DNA of 64,000 bases from Chitiniphilus shinanonensis DSM 23277. Lineage in GTDB: Bacteria > Pseudomonadota > Gammaproteobacteria > Burkholderiales > Chitinibacteraceae. The notes beneath the pieces were generated by a model. The model was not told the origin of the DNA. It saw only the letters and a list, made by a program, of their open reading frames with translations, and did no database searches. Each line of letters begins with the position of its first letter. Positions within the stretch are counted from its first letter, which is position 1. Shown piece by piece: positions 1-8,650 of the stretch. The stretch spans positions 124,001 to 188,000 of the forward strand of contig NZ_KB895340.1 in NCBI RefSeq assembly GCF_000374805.1, given 5' to 3'. The position numbers were made by a program, and so were the translations under genes.

Positions 1-393
1 CCGCGCAGCTGGTCGGTGCAAGTGGAGGACGACTCCACCTTCATCATGTTCAGCAAGCAGGATTTCCGCACGGCGCTGGAGACCTACCCCCAGCTCAAGG
101 ACAAACTGATCCTCAACCTGTCGCGCATCATCCGCCGCCTGTCGCTGACGATGAAGAACCTGGCCCTACTCGACGTCTACGGCCGGGTACGCGCCCTGTT
201 CGAAGAGATGGCGCAAGACTATGAGGATCACTGGATGATCCCCGAGCCGCTCACCCAGCAGGCCATTGCGGATCGGGTCGGCTCCTCGCGCGAAATGATC
301 GCGCGCATTCTCAAGGAGTTGGTGTTCGGCGGTTACGTCAAGCTGGAGAACAAACGGATCATCATCCTGCAAAAGCTGCCCGAGCGGTTCTGA
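1..393 (+). CDS. Crp/Fnr family transcriptional regulator, C-terminal part
   Basis: The reading frame is open from base 1, so the gene begins before the window and only about 130 codons are visible. They cover the end of the cyclic-nucleotide-like sensor domain, the long dimerisation helix (LILNLSRIIRRLSLTMKNLA) and a Crp-type winged helix-turn-helix with recognition helix SSREMIARILKEL. Proteins of this family bind DNA as dimers and switch genes in response to cAMP, oxygen, NO or redox signals. The sensor residues are outside the window, so the signal cannot be inferred. A strong terminator follows 16 bases after the stop, so the gene ends its own transcript. A start inside the window would cut the sensor domain and is not believed. 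Confidence 0.88.
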   Translation, partial: PRSWSVQVEDDSTFIMFSKQDFRTALETYPQLKDKLILNLSRIIRRLSLTMKNLALLDVYGRVRALFEEMAQDYEDHWMIPEPLTQQAIADRVGSSREMIARILKELVFGGYVKLENKRIIILQKLPERF

Positions 394-408
394 GCCGCAT
401 CGCCCCGC

Positions 409-435
409 AAAAGCCGGCCCCGCGCCGGCTTTTTT
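409..435 (+). terminator. Intrinsic terminator after the Crp/Fnr gene
   Basis: The arm AAGCCGGC pairs perfectly with GCCGGCTT across a five-base loop and is followed by a run of T. It lies directly downstream of the regulator stop codon. Confidence 0.85.
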
Positions 436-493
436 GTGGGCCGAACCCCGGGTCCGCCTACGATATACTTCGCCTTTTGCCGATGTGATCGAC

Positions 494-1459
494 ATGAACG
501 AGCTGGAACTTGCGCTCGCTCGCCTTCGGGCTGGCGAACTCGTCGCCATTCCGACCGAGACCGTCTATGGGCTGGCCGCCGACGCCGCCAATCTGGATGC
601 GGTCGCCAGGATCTTCGCCCTGAAAGGTCGCCCGGCCGATCACCCGGTCATCGTTCATATCGCAGGCAGCGCGCAATTACCGCAATGGGCCCGGGATATT
701 CCCGACTCTGCCTGGAAACTGGCCGAAGCCTTCTGGCCCGGCCCGCTGACCCTGATCCTGAAACGCCAGCCCCATGTGCTCGACGCCGTCACCGGCGGTC
801 AGGACACCGTGGGTCTGCGCGCCCCGGCGCATCCACTGACCCATGAATTGCTGGTCCGCTTCGACGGCGGCCTGGCCGCCCCATCCGCCAATCGCTTTGG
901 CCATGTCAGCCCGACCCGCGCCCACCATGTGCGCGACGAGTTCGGTGCCGAATGTCCATTGGTCCTGGACGGCGGCCCTTGCGATGTCGGCGTGGAATCC
1001 ACCATCGTCAGCCTGGCAGGCGAACACCCGGTACTGCTTCGCCCCGGCGGCGTCACACGCGAAGCCATCGAAGCCTTGCTGAACACGCCCCTGCTCCACC
1101 ATCAGGACAGTGCCAGCGCCAAGATGCGGGCCTCCGGTTTGCTGGATTCGCACTACTCCCCGCGCACGCCCTTGGTGACCGGCGAGTATGCGAACATCCT
1201 GCCGGCCATCGAGCAAGCCCTAGCCGCCGGCGAGCCCATCGCGATCATCAGCATCGGCACTTGGCCAGCCCACGGCCCTCAAGGTGACGTTTACCCGATG
1301 CCTGACAACCCCGAGCAATACGCTCGACTCATTTATGACAAACTTCGTCAGCTAGATAAGCAGACCTACTCGCGCATCTTCCTCCAGCTCCCACCGATAA
1401 CCCCAGGTTGGCTGGCTGTAAACGACCGCTTGCGCCGCGCGGCACATAGCAGAATCTAG
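494..1459 (+). CDS. L-threonylcarbamoyladenylate synthase, long Sua5 type
   Basis: This enzyme makes threonylcarbamoyl-AMP from threonine, bicarbonate and ATP for the t6A modification at position 37 of ANN-decoding tRNAs. The 321-residue protein has the YrdC/Sua5 core in its first two thirds: PTETVYGLAADA, KGRPADHPVIVHI, FWPGPLTLIL, SANRFGHVSPT and ESTIVSL. The linker HYSPRTP and the extra C-terminal domain of Sua5 follow. That extra domain separates it from short TsaC proteins of about 190 residues. The ATG at 494 (MNELELALARL) was chosen because an upstream start at 434 would add 20 residues unlike the family. It stands alone between a terminator and the pilin cluster. Confidence 0.93.
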   Translation: MNELELALARLRAGELVAIPTETVYGLAADAANLDAVARIFALKGRPADHPVIVHIAGSAQLPQWARDIPDSAWKLAEAFWPGPLTLILKRQPHVLDAVTGGQDTVGLRAPAHPLTHELLVRFDGGLAAPSANRFGHVSPTRAHHVRDEFGAECPLVLDGGPCDVGVESTIVSLAGEHPVLLRPGGVTREAIEALLNTPLLHHQDSASAKMRASGLLDSHYSPRTPLVTGEYANILPAIEQALAAGEPIAIISIGTWPAHGPQGDVYPMPDNPEQYARLIYDKLRQLDKQTYSRIFLQLPPITPGWLAVNDRLRRAAHSRI

Positions 1460-1533
1460 CCACCACTAGTCCAGCAAAACTCGGCCGATCGTCAGTTCTG
1501 ACATTTCTTCAGAGACTCAGCCCGCCCCATAGG

Positions 1534-1563
1534 TTGATGCTCGTAAAGGAAAACCCGTAAGAT
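1534..1563 (+). promoter_or_regulatory. Possible sigma-70 promoter of the minor pilin operon
   Basis: TTGATG and TAAGAT are separated by 18 bases, about 40 bases before the first pilin gene. The match is moderate and was found by eye. The interval 1460-1601 has no other obvious signal. Confidence 0.35.
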
Positions 1564-1601
1564 GAAAGGAAAAGGCTAACGGCGATCCTAAGGGGGCAAA
1601 G

Positions 1602-2069
1602 ATGCGACCACGCCTAGAAGTACGGTCTACCGGTTTCACGCTGATCGAACTGATGGTGGTCGTCGCCATCATCGGCGTACTGGCGGCCATTGCCCTCCCT
1701 AGCTATCAAGAATATGTTCGAAAGTCGCGCCGATCAGATGCCGTGGTGATGTTTGCAAAGATTCAGCAAGCACAACAGAAATGGCGCGCCAACAATACAA
1801 GTTATACCAATAATTTTGGTGGGGATGGTCTGCGACTAGCGTCATCCAATAGTGTAACTTCACTAACCAGTGAAGGCGGTTATTACACCTTGAGCATTAG
1901 CGTTGACGCCGCCACACCTGGGCAAAAATATACCGTGACAGCAACTGCGCAAAATGCACAATCGCAAGATAAAAGCTCCTGCCGCACCTTGAGACTTGAA
2001 GTTAACCAAGGAAACTCCAGAATATATGATGGGGCCTCTGGCACAAACCAGAATTGCGTGAGCAAATAG
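1602..2069 (+). CDS. pilE: Type IV pilin, PilE-like minor pilin
   Basis: This is a 155-residue prepilin with an 11-residue leader ending in Gly, then the class III signal [20 protein letters not shown] with the conserved Glu at +5. The hydrophobic helix is followed by a soluble head. Two Cys near the C-terminus ([10 protein letters not shown] and QNCVSK) can form the usual D-region disulfide. PilD should cleave after Gly11 and the protein would enter a pilus or its tip complex. The start is supported by AAGGGGG upstream. It leads a five-gene minor pilin cassette and base composition drops sharply here relative to flanking genes. It could be a major pilin, but its position with FimT/PilW/PilX/PilV favours a minor one. 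Confidence 0.85.
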   Translation: MRPRLEVRSTGFTLIELMVVVAIIGVLAAIALPSYQEYVRKSRRSDAVVMFAKIQQAQQKWRANNTSYTNNFGGDGLRLASSNSVTSLTSEGGYYTLSISVDAATPGQKYTVTATAQNAQSQDKSSCRTLRLEVNQGNSRIYDGASGTNQNCVSK

Positions 2070-2070
2070 C

Positions 2071-2589
2071 ATGACCAAGAAAAGCGTGCACGGCTTTACA
2101 TTGGTTGAAATGATGGCAGTGGTAACCATCCTTGGAATTGCGTTAGCTATTGCCATTCCTTCGGTGACCTCCTTTATTGCCAAGGAACGGCTGCGTTCCG
2201 CAGCTGGCGATTGGCGTTCCGCATTCTCACTGGCCAAAAGTGAAGCAACAAAGCGCAATATACCTCTTTATTTTGTGATATCTGCAAATCCCTCTACAGA
2301 GCCAGGGACTTGGTCATTAATCGTTAGCACCGCCTCCAGTTGCGCGCTTAATGCTGCCTGCGACATCAAATCCCTCAGAAGCACAGAATACAAGGGAATT
2401 CAGGTTACAGCCTTGGATGAAGATTTAAATGGTGCATCGATTGGAACATCACGTCCTCTGCCCAGCTTTTCAACCACTCAATCCATCACATTGACCAATA
2501 CTTGGGGTTCTATTCAATTGAGTATGTCTCCAACTGGCTTGGTAAGCCAGTGCAGCACCCCAGCAATGCGTGATTATCCAGAATGCTAA
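2071..2589 (+). CDS. fimT: GspH/FimT family minor pilin
   Basis: The 172-residue prepilin begins with a short leader and GFTLVEMMAVVTILGIALAI, followed by the GspH/FimT-like segment around SAFSLAKSEATKRN. The ATG is one base after the previous stop, so the two are probably translationally coupled. FimT/FimU-type pilins act in the initiating tip complex, and some FimT proteins bind DNA during natural transformation. Whether this one binds DNA cannot be told from sequence alone. Cys occurs in the region SCALNAACD and again near the end. Composition is AT-rich like the rest of the cassette. Confidence 0.85.
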   Translation: MTKKSVHGFTLVEMMAVVTILGIALAIAIPSVTSFIAKERLRSAAGDWRSAFSLAKSEATKRNIPLYFVISANPSTEPGTWSLIVSTASSCALNAACDIKSLRSTEYKGIQVTALDEDLNGASIGTSRPLPSFSTTQSITLTNTWGSIQLSMSPTGLVSQCSTPAMRDYPEC

Positions 2590-3341
2590 TGAGACAACGC
2601 GGCTTCTCTCTTATAGAAATACTTGTGGCGCTAGCGATAGCGATATTTCTACTTGGCGTGGTTGGCACATATCTGCTTACCAATTTACGCGCCCAAAGCG
2701 CCCACCTCCGCTCTGTCGCCTTAACGGACAATATGAATACGGCGCTTGATCTTATGACGAAAGAAATTCGTCGAGCTGGCTTCCACCAAGGCCCCAGTTA
2801 TATATCGGCAGCTCAAGTCGCAAACATAAATACGATAGGTTATGCTTTTCCCGCCTCAGCCAGCACTGACGACCTAAAACGCAGCATTAATAAGACACTT
2901 TTCAAAAGTGACCGGCCTTCCGATAGTTGTGTTTTGTACAGCTACAATCGGAATCGTAATTTTGCCGCAACCACCCCAGCCAACCTGATTGATGTTGTAG
3001 ATAATGATGAGCAGCAGGGATTTAAACTGGCCGATAACAGTATCCAAATGCGCACTTCTTGCTCTGGCTCCGCGTGCATGAGTTCATGTGATACTGGCAC
3101 TTGGACAGCATTGTCAGATATAAAAAAAATGAAAATAGAAAAATTGCTTTTCTGCTATTACCCCACAGATAGTGAACCACCAAATCTGTATTACACCTCA
3201 GAAGCAGATAAAAATGAGCCGGGCACGGCAACATGCAGTGGCGTTGGTTCAAATATGATTATTTATTTGCGCGCAAGCGACCCAACCGATACGAGCGTGA
3301 TGCGCACCGTCAAATCCAGTGTCAAAATTCGCAATGAATAA
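2583..3341 (+). CDS. pilW: PilW-like type IV pilus minor pilin
   Basis: This prepilin has GFSLIEILVALAIAIFLLGV at its N-terminus and the PilW-like segment TALDLMTKEIRRAGFHQ. It overlaps the end of fimT: both ATG 2583 and ATG 2589 are possible, the latter sharing the A of the TAA stop. The distinction changes only two residues. The globular part carries several Cys (TSCSGSACMSSCDTG) that could form disulfides in the periplasm. In Pseudomonas-type systems PilW joins FimU, PilV, PilX, PilE and PilY1 at the pilus tip. Confidence 0.83.
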   Translation: MLMRQRGFSLIEILVALAIAIFLLGVVGTYLLTNLRAQSAHLRSVALTDNMNTALDLMTKEIRRAGFHQGPSYISAAQVANINTIGYAFPASASTDDLKRSINKTLFKSDRPSDSCVLYSYNRNRNFAATTPANLIDVVDNDEQQGFKLADNSIQMRTSCSGSACMSSCDTGTWTALSDIKKMKIEKLLFCYYPTDSEPPNLYYTSEADKNEPGTATCSGVGSNMIIYLRASDPTDTSVMRTVKSSVKIRNE

Positions 3342-4635
3342 TATGACCCTTTCTCGCCAAAAAGGGGTAGCCACACTCTTGGTCACCCTGGTCTTTTTAT
3401 TGATAGCCACGATAGCGGTACTCGGCAGCAACAGAATAATTTACTCTCAACAACGGGACACCACAAACGTCTATCACAGTACTCAAGCCAACGAAATGGC
3501 AGAGGCCGCCATTGAATTTTTTATAGCGGAAGTCCAGCGCAATCGCAACAGCTATTTAAATGCGTCAAACGGATTAATTAGCAACAACACCATCAGCAAC
3601 GGGACTCCGGGCACAAACAATTTACATGCTCGCATTACGGGCACATTCATTGGTGATTCCAGTAAAGCCGCGATGCTTTATGCGGCCGAAGTTTCTCTAA
3701 TGAAACTCCGACTGCGGAGTATTGGGTTTTCCGATTGTAGCGGCCTAACCTCAAGTTCAAGCTTGGCAGATACCACCGCAAAATGTGGCGCCAAAATTGA
3801 ACTCATTCAGGATATCGATCTAACTCAAATTGGATTACGCAATGCACTGACTGTCCAGTGTCAGATGCAATCTACGGGTTCGACCAATGTTCTTCTTGGC
3901 TGGAAAGCAACCCCTCCCTACCCCCCGGCCCTTTCCGGTTATGCAATCGAGACCGGCGGCGCCGAAAATAACGCGGGTAGCGAATACTACGTCAATCAAG
4001 GGGATAGCTCGAAAAAGCAAAATCTGAACCCTGATTTGTGCAGCATGAATCGGGATGATTATTTCAAATCATTCTTCAACAAAACTCCTGCTCAATTGCT
4101 TGACAGTACAAAATCTCTACGCCCCACTGATACGGATTTTTTGATTGCTCCTGTTAAGCGAGTAAGTGCCTCTGAATTTGCTGCTGCATGCCAAGACCCA
4201 AGCAGTTTTTTGCGTGACCCAGCCAAAACTGCTACGGTAGGCGTAGTGTGGGTAGATGGCAAAATCGATGATCCGACCAATGGCAATATCATACTCGGAA
4301 GTAGCTCATCATCGATGAGCAATTGCCAAGCAGGCTATGATAACGGTGCTGGAACCATTAATACCGCAAAAGTTATTTTTGATGGTAACACAACCATCTA
4401 TGGCTCCATGAGCATTACAGGATTTATGTACGGGCGCAGTGACGGATCAGGATGGACGCATAGCCAGAAAGGGGCCTTATCCATATATGGAGCAGCAGCT
4501 TTCGAGGGTTCATACAATGGTACATCTCTCGTGCCCGGAATGACTTTGCATGTAGCAGCAGAAGAAAAATTCATCAATTCACTTGGCATGGCCAATGGCA
4601 TTTCGGCAGCCAAAGGTAATTGGCGAGATTTTTGA
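3334..4635 (+). CDS. pilX: PilX-like pilus assembly protein, unusually long
   Basis: The N-terminus QKGVATLLVTLVFLLIATIA is the PilX_N type, which lacks the GFxxxE prepilin signature. This is normal for PilX and for the related secretion pseudopilin GspK. The ATG at 3334 overlaps the pilW stop, and a second ATG at 3343 is an alternative. At 433 residues it is more than twice the usual PilX length of roughly 150-200. The C-terminal half is rich in Ser, Gly and Thr with a beta-like repetitive stretch near the end (TTIYGSMSITGFMYGRSDG). No PilY1 gene follows, so this extension could take over a tip function, which is only an inference. Confidence 0.75.
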   Translation: MNNMTLSRQKGVATLLVTLVFLLIATIAVLGSNRIIYSQQRDTTNVYHSTQANEMAEAAIEFFIAEVQRNRNSYLNASNGLISNNTISNGTPGTNNLHARITGTFIGDSSKAAMLYAAEVSLMKLRLRSIGFSDCSGLTSSSSLADTTAKCGAKIELIQDIDLTQIGLRNALTVQCQMQSTGSTNVLLGWKATPPYPPALSGYAIETGGAENNAGSEYYVNQGDSSKKQNLNPDLCSMNRDDYFKSFFNKTPAQLLDSTKSLRPTDTDFLIAPVKRVSASEFAAACQDPSSFLRDPAKTATVGVVWVDGKIDDPTNGNIILGSSSSSMSNCQAGYDNGAGTINTAKVIFDGNTTIYGSMSITGFMYGRSDGSGWTHSQKGALSIYGAAAFEGSYNGTSLVPGMTLHVAAEEKFINSLGMANGISAAKGNWRDF

Positions 4636-4637
4636 TC

Positions 4638-5045
4638 ATGAAGAAAAATGGATTCTCGTTGATTGAAGTTCTGATCTGCATTGTGATCATTGCGGTCGGA
4701 TTGTTGGCGCTATCTCGCCTCAATGCCTTGCTGTACAACGAGCAAGCATCAGCCAGACAACGCAGCGAAGCCCAACAGCTTTTACAGCAAACCACTGAAA
4801 ACTTAAGAAGCATTACTTCGTATGGCACCAGTTCTCAATTGACTGTTGGTAACCACACCTCGGCTCAAACATTCAATGGTGGCAGTGGCGCGGAATACTC
4901 AATTGGCTGGACAGTGGCGAATGCCTGCACCGCGCCTACTGGTGGTACATGCGGTGATGCAGTGTTAGTTGTGGCAACAGTTAGCTGGGTAGACATAACT
5001 GGAAACCAGAGTCTTTCAGCTCGGACTCTTTTCCATACCAACTAG
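4638..5045 (+). CDS. pilV: PilV-like type IV pilus modification protein
   Basis: The 135-residue prepilin starts MKKNGFSLIEVLICIVIIAV, with Glu at +5 of the mature protein, and keeps the PilV-type sequence GLLALSRLNALLYNEQASA. A TTG at 4620 would add six residues but overlaps pilX and lacks support, so the ATG two bases after the pilX stop was chosen. It closes the cassette. The order pilE-fimT-pilW-pilX-pilV differs from the common fimT-pilV-pilW-pilX-pilY1-pilE order. Only weak hairpin potential is seen downstream. Confidence 0.82.
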   Translation: MKKNGFSLIEVLICIVIIAVGLLALSRLNALLYNEQASARQRSEAQQLLQQTTENLRSITSYGTSSQLTVGNHTSAQTFNGGSGAEYSIGWTVANACTAPTGGTCGDAVLVVATVSWVDITGNQSLSARTLFHTN

Positions 5046-5163
5046 AGCGTGGCATTTACTGAGATTTCGATTCGGGCCAAGCGAGCGTCTAAGCAATATT
5101 GCAGACCTGAAAATTCCTTTCAAAAGAAAGCATCAAGCCCCGACCCGTGCAGCGGCTTTTAAC

Positions 5164-5191
5164 TTGCATAGCAAGAGTTTTGGTTTACACT
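5164..5191 (+). promoter_or_regulatory. Candidate sigma-70 promoter of the decarboxylase gene
   Basis: TTGCAT and TACACT are separated by 16 bases, giving a predicted 5' leader of about 100 bases before the ATG at 5298. Found by eye. Confidence 0.4.
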
Positions 5192-5221
5192 GCGCGCTTT
5201 CGGGACGTCCCAGGCCGGTAA

Positions 5222-5246
5222 CAGGGCTGCTGCAACGGCAGCCCTG
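5222..5246 (+). other. Leader hairpin upstream of the decarboxylase
   Basis: CAGGGCTGC pairs perfectly with GCAGCCCTG across a seven-base loop, inside the predicted 5' leader and 51 bases before the start codon. There is no T-run after it, so it is not an intrinsic terminator. Confidence 0.5.
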
Positions 5247-5297
5247 CCAGAGGTACCGCGCTCCCTTTCCTCCACTCTTTGGAAAGGTTCATTCCTC

Positions 5298-7568
5298 ATG
5301 CGTTTTCACTTCCCTCTCGTCATCATCGACGAAGACTTCCGCTCCGAAAACACCAGCGGCTCCGGCATCCGCGAGCTGGCGCAGGCCGTCCAGGCCGAGG
5401 GCATGGAAGTCGTGGGTTACACCAGCTACGGCGATCTGACCTCGTTCGCCCAGCAGCAAAGCCGCGCGGCCGGTTTCATCCTGTCGATCGACGACGAGGA
5501 ATTCGGCGCAGGCAGCCCCGAGGAAACGCAATTGGCGCTGGCGCAGCTGCGCGCCTTCGTCGCCGAAATCCGCCGCCGCAATGTGGACATCCCGCTGTAT
5601 ATCTATGGCGAGACGCGTACCGCGCGCCATATCCCGAACGACGTGCTGCGTGAACTGCATGGCTTCATCCACATGCATGAGGACACTCCGGAATTCGTGG
5701 CGCGCCACATCATCCGCGAGGCCCGCAGCTATCTGGACGGCCTTGCCCCGCCCTTCTTCCGTGCCCTCACCCACTATGCGCAGGACGGTTCGTATTCCTG
5801 GCACTGCCCCGGGCACTCCGGTGGCGTGGCCTTTCTCAAGAGCCCCGTCGGCCAGATGTTCCACCAGTTCTTCGGCGAAAACATGCTGCGCGCCGATGTC
5901 TGCAACGCGGTGGACGAACTGGGGCAATTGCTCGATCACACCGGGCCGGTCGCCGCGTCCGAGCGCAACGCCGCGCGCATCTTCAACGCGGACCATCTGT
6001 TCTTCGTCACCAACGGCACCTCGACTTCGAACAAGATCGTCTGGCACTCCACCGTGGCGCCGGGCGATATCGTGGTGGTCGATCGCAACTGCCATAAGTC
6101 GATCCTGCACGCCATCATGATGACCGGCGCAGTGCCGGTGTTCCTGATGCCCACGCGCAATCACTACGGCATCATCGGGCCGATCCCGCGGTCGGAATTC
6201 GAGCCGGAAACCATCCGCCAGAAGATGCTGGCCAATCCGTTCTGCCGGGAGAAGCTGGAAAAAGACCCGCACACCAAGCCGCGCGTGCTGACGATCACCC
6301 AATCCACCTACGACGGCATCATGTACAACGTCGAGGAGATCAAGGGTCTGCTCGATGGCCACATCGAAACCCTGCACTTCGACGAAGCCTGGCTGCCCCA
6401 CGCGGCGTTCCACGATTTCTACGGCGATTACCACGCCATCGGCGAGGGCCGCCCGCGCTGCCAGACCTCGATGGTGTTCTCCACCCAGTCCACCCACAAG
6501 CTGTTGGCCGGGATTTCGCAGGCGTCGCAGATCCTGGTCCAGGATGCCGAACACAACCGCCTGGATCGCGACGTCTTCAACGAAGCGTATCTGATGCACA
6601 CCTCCACCAGCCCGCAGTACGCCATCATCGCCTCGTGCGACGTGGCGGCGGCAATGATGGAGGCCCCGGCCGGCACGGCGCTGGTCGAGGAATCGCTGAC
6701 CGAGGCATTGGATTTCCGCCGCGCCATGCGCAAGGTGGATGAAGAATACGGCGACGACTGGTGGTTCAAGGTGTGGGGGCCGGACGACCTGACCGATGAG
6801 GGGCTGGATCATCGCGATGCCTGGATGCTGAAGTCCGGCGAAAACTGGCACGGCTTCGGCGACGTGGCCGAGGGCTTCAACCTGCTCGATCCGATCAAGG
6901 CCACCGTGCTCACCCCGGGGCTGAATGTGGACGGCGACTTCTCCGAGACCGGCATCCCCGCCGCCATCGTCAGCAAATACCTGGCCGAACACGGCGTGGT
7001 GATCGAAAAGACCGGCCTTTATTCCTTCTTCATCATGTTCACCATCGGCATCACCAAGGGCCGCTGGAACACCATGGTGACCGCGCTGCAGCAGTTCAAG
7101 GACGACTACGACAAGAACGCGCCGCTGTGGCGCATCCTGCCCGAGTTCGTGTCGCAGTTCCCGCAATACGAGCGTATCGGCCTGAAGGACTTGTGCCAGC
7201 AGATCCACGGCATCTACAAGTCGCGCGACGTGGCCCGACTGACCACCGAGATGTATCTGTCGGACATGACCCCGGCGATGAAGCCCGCCAAGGCCTTTGC
7301 CAAGATGGCACATCGCGAAATCGATCGCGTGCCCATCGACGAACTGGAGGGCCGCATCACCGCCGTGATGTTCACGCCTTACCCTCCAGGCATTCCGCTG
7401 TTGATCCCGGGGGAAGTGTTCAACGCCACCATCGTGGATTATTTGCGTTTCGTGCGTGAATTCAACGGCCGCTTCCCTGGCTTCGAAACCTATATCCATG
7501 GGCTGGTTGCGGAAAAGGTCAATGGCGAATTCCGCTATTACGTCGATTGCGTACGCCCCGAAGTCTGA
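5298..7568 (+). CDS. Orn/Lys/Arg decarboxylase (AdiA-like, PLP-dependent)
   Basis: This is a fold-type I PLP enzyme that removes the alpha-carboxyl group from a basic amino acid, yielding agmatine, cadaverine or putrescine. The 756-residue length and domain order match the biodegradative arginine/lysine/ornithine decarboxylases. There is an N-terminal receiver-like wing domain (about residues 1-130), then the PLP domain with VVDRNCHKSI, LHFDEAW and STQSTHKLLAGISQAS. Lys401 in that last motif is the expected Schiff-base lysine. A C-terminal domain follows. Length favours arginine (AdiA is about 755 residues), but substrate cannot be fixed by eye. No CadB/AdiC-type antiporter is adjacent, so a role in polyamine synthesis is as likely as acid resistance. 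GGAAAGG lies before the ATG and a strong terminator follows. Confidence 0.92.
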   Translation: MRFHFPLVIIDEDFRSENTSGSGIRELAQAVQAEGMEVVGYTSYGDLTSFAQQQSRAAGFILSIDDEEFGAGSPEETQLALAQLRAFVAEIRRRNVDIPLYIYGETRTARHIPNDVLRELHGFIHMHEDTPEFVARHIIREARSYLDGLAPPFFRALTHYAQDGSYSWHCPGHSGGVAFLKSPVGQMFHQFFGENMLRADVCNAVDELGQLLDHTGPVAASERNAARIFNADHLFFVTNGTSTSNKIVWHSTVAPGDIVVVDRNCHKSILHAIMMTGAVPVFLMPTRNHYGIIGPIPRSEFEPETIRQKMLANPFCREKLEKDPHTKPRVLTITQSTYDGIMYNVEEIKGLLDGHIETLHFDEAWLPHAAFHDFYGDYHAIGEGRPRCQTSMVFSTQSTHKLLAGISQASQILVQDAEHNRLDRDVFNEAYLMHTSTSPQYAIIASCDVAAAMMEAPAGTALVEESLTEALDFRRAMRKVDEEYGDDWWFKVWGPDDLTDEGLDHRDAWMLKSGENWHGFGDVAEGFNLLDPIKATVLTPGLNVDGDFSETGIPAAIVSKYLAEHGVVIEKTGLYSFFIMFTIGITKGRWNTMVTALQQFKDDYDKNAPLWRILPEFVSQFPQYERIGLKDLCQQIHGIYKSRDVARLTTEMYLSDMTPAMKPAKAFAKMAHREIDRVPIDELEGRITAVMFTPYPPGIPLLIPGEVFNATIVDYLRFVREFNGRFPGFETYIHGLVAEKVNGEFRYYVDCVRPEV

Positions 7569-7590
7569 TTCGCCTTAATTATTGTTTAAT

Positions 7591-7619
7591 AAAAAAGGCC
7601 AGCATTGCTGGCCTTTTTT
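7591..7619. terminator. Bidirectional intrinsic terminator between convergent genes
   Basis: GGCCAGC and GCTGGCC form a perfect stem with a three-base loop, flanked by six A on the left and six T on the right. It can stop both the decarboxylase transcript and the minus-strand lipoprotein transcript. Confidence 0.9.
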
Positions 7620-7635
7620 ATTGCGAAGCACCGCC

Positions 7636-8556
7636 TCAGCCGGCATTGCCCTGCTGCATTTTCTTGATCGAGGACGCATCGTAGGCCGAAGGATCGAAAG
7701 CCGGATAATCCTTGTTCTGCAATCTCTTCACTTCCGCCGTATCGAGATGCGGCACCACCAGTTTGTCCATCGCACGATCCAGGCGCCGCCAATCCTGCGG
7801 GCAGGATTCCGCCCGCCCCTTTGGCAGCAGCCCCTTTTCCACCAGGAAGCCGTAGCGCTTGGTATCGCTGCCGTAGGCATCGCATAACATATTGAAATAA
7901 CGCTGTTGATGCAGCGGGTGCGCGTCGGCGAACGAGCCGAACTCCAGGTCGGAAGTGCTGGTGAAGTCCGCGTGATTCTTCATGAAGAAGAACTTGGCGC
8001 CTTGCAGAATCCAGTGTACCTGCGGGTCCTTGGACTTCAACAACATATAGATGGCGAAGGCATCGGCCGCATCCTCGGCATTGCCGATGATGGGCACATC
8101 GAAGGCATCGTAGACCGCATGGCCCAATTCATGAAGAATCAGGAATTTGACACCGCCGATGGCCACATTGCGCCGATATTCCGGTGTCCGCTTGGTCATT
8201 TCGGTTTGTGCTTTGTCGTGGAAATCCTTGAACAGCTCGTAACACACCACGATCGTGGCCTTGCTTGGCCAGTAATAGGCATTGGAAACCCCGCATTCCT
8301 TGGTTTCCAGCTTCAGCCCGTTCGGCCAATTGACCAGCTTCAACACAGGCTCCATTTTCTTTCCTGCGTCTTCGTCTTTCAGCCACTCATAGTACTTTTG
8401 CAATTCAGGATTCTTGGGCGGGTCATAGAGATACTTGAAAGTCTTGTTCACCTTGGGAGCAGGTGAATCCGCCGGCTGCGCAACGGGCGCATTGTCTTTG
8501 CATCCCACCGACAGCGCCAGGGCGCCGGCCAGGATCAACGCAAGGTGAACACGCAT
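7636..8556 (-). CDS. DUF4344-type metallopeptidase lipoprotein
   Basis: This is a 306-residue exported protein with zinc-peptidase motif HELGH at residues 142-146 and a downstream acidic segment EDAADAFAIY that can supply the third ligand. This arrangement is characteristic of DUF4344 putative metallopeptidases, whose substrates are unknown. The N-terminus is a hydrophobic signal ending ALSVGC at Cys19. That is an acceptable but imperfect lipobox, so it may be a lipoprotein or simply secreted. The start is the ATG at 8556. A much longer open frame upstream is a shadow of the neighbouring repeat gene. Paired terminators on both sides make it a single-gene unit. Confidence 0.85.
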   Translation of the reverse strand: MRVHLALILAGALALSVGCKDNAPVAQPADSPAPKVNKTFKYLYDPPKNPELQKYYEWLKDEDAGKKMEPVLKLVNWPNGLKLETKECGVSNAYYWPSKATIVVCYELFKDFHDKAQTEMTKRTPEYRRNVAIGGVKFLILHELGHAVYDAFDVPIIGNAEDAADAFAIYMLLKSKDPQVHWILQGAKFFFMKNHADFTSTSDLEFGSFADAHPLHQQRYFNMLCDAYGSDTKRYGFLVEKGLLPKGRAESCPQDWRRLDRAMDKLVVPHLDTAEVKRLQNKDYPAFDPSAYDASSIKKMQQGNAG

Positions 8557-8574
8557 CTGATATCCCCCGAAACG

Positions 8575-8607
8575 AAAAAAAGGACAGAATAAAATTCTGT
8601 CCTTTTT
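8575..8607. terminator. Bidirectional intrinsic terminator
   Basis: AGGACAGAAT pairs perfectly with ATTCTGTCCT around an AAA loop, with A-runs and T-runs outside. On the minus strand it ends the repeat-lipoprotein gene just before the metallopeptidase start. Confidence 0.88.
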
Positions 8608-8650
8608 ATAAGTGGTGGCCTGCTCGACTGCAAGCCACGCCATCCGCGGC

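Noticed and set aside
3334-3400. PilX with a damaged prepilin signal
   Set aside because: The missing GFxxxE motif is normal for PilX_N proteins, so the gene is not counted as broken.
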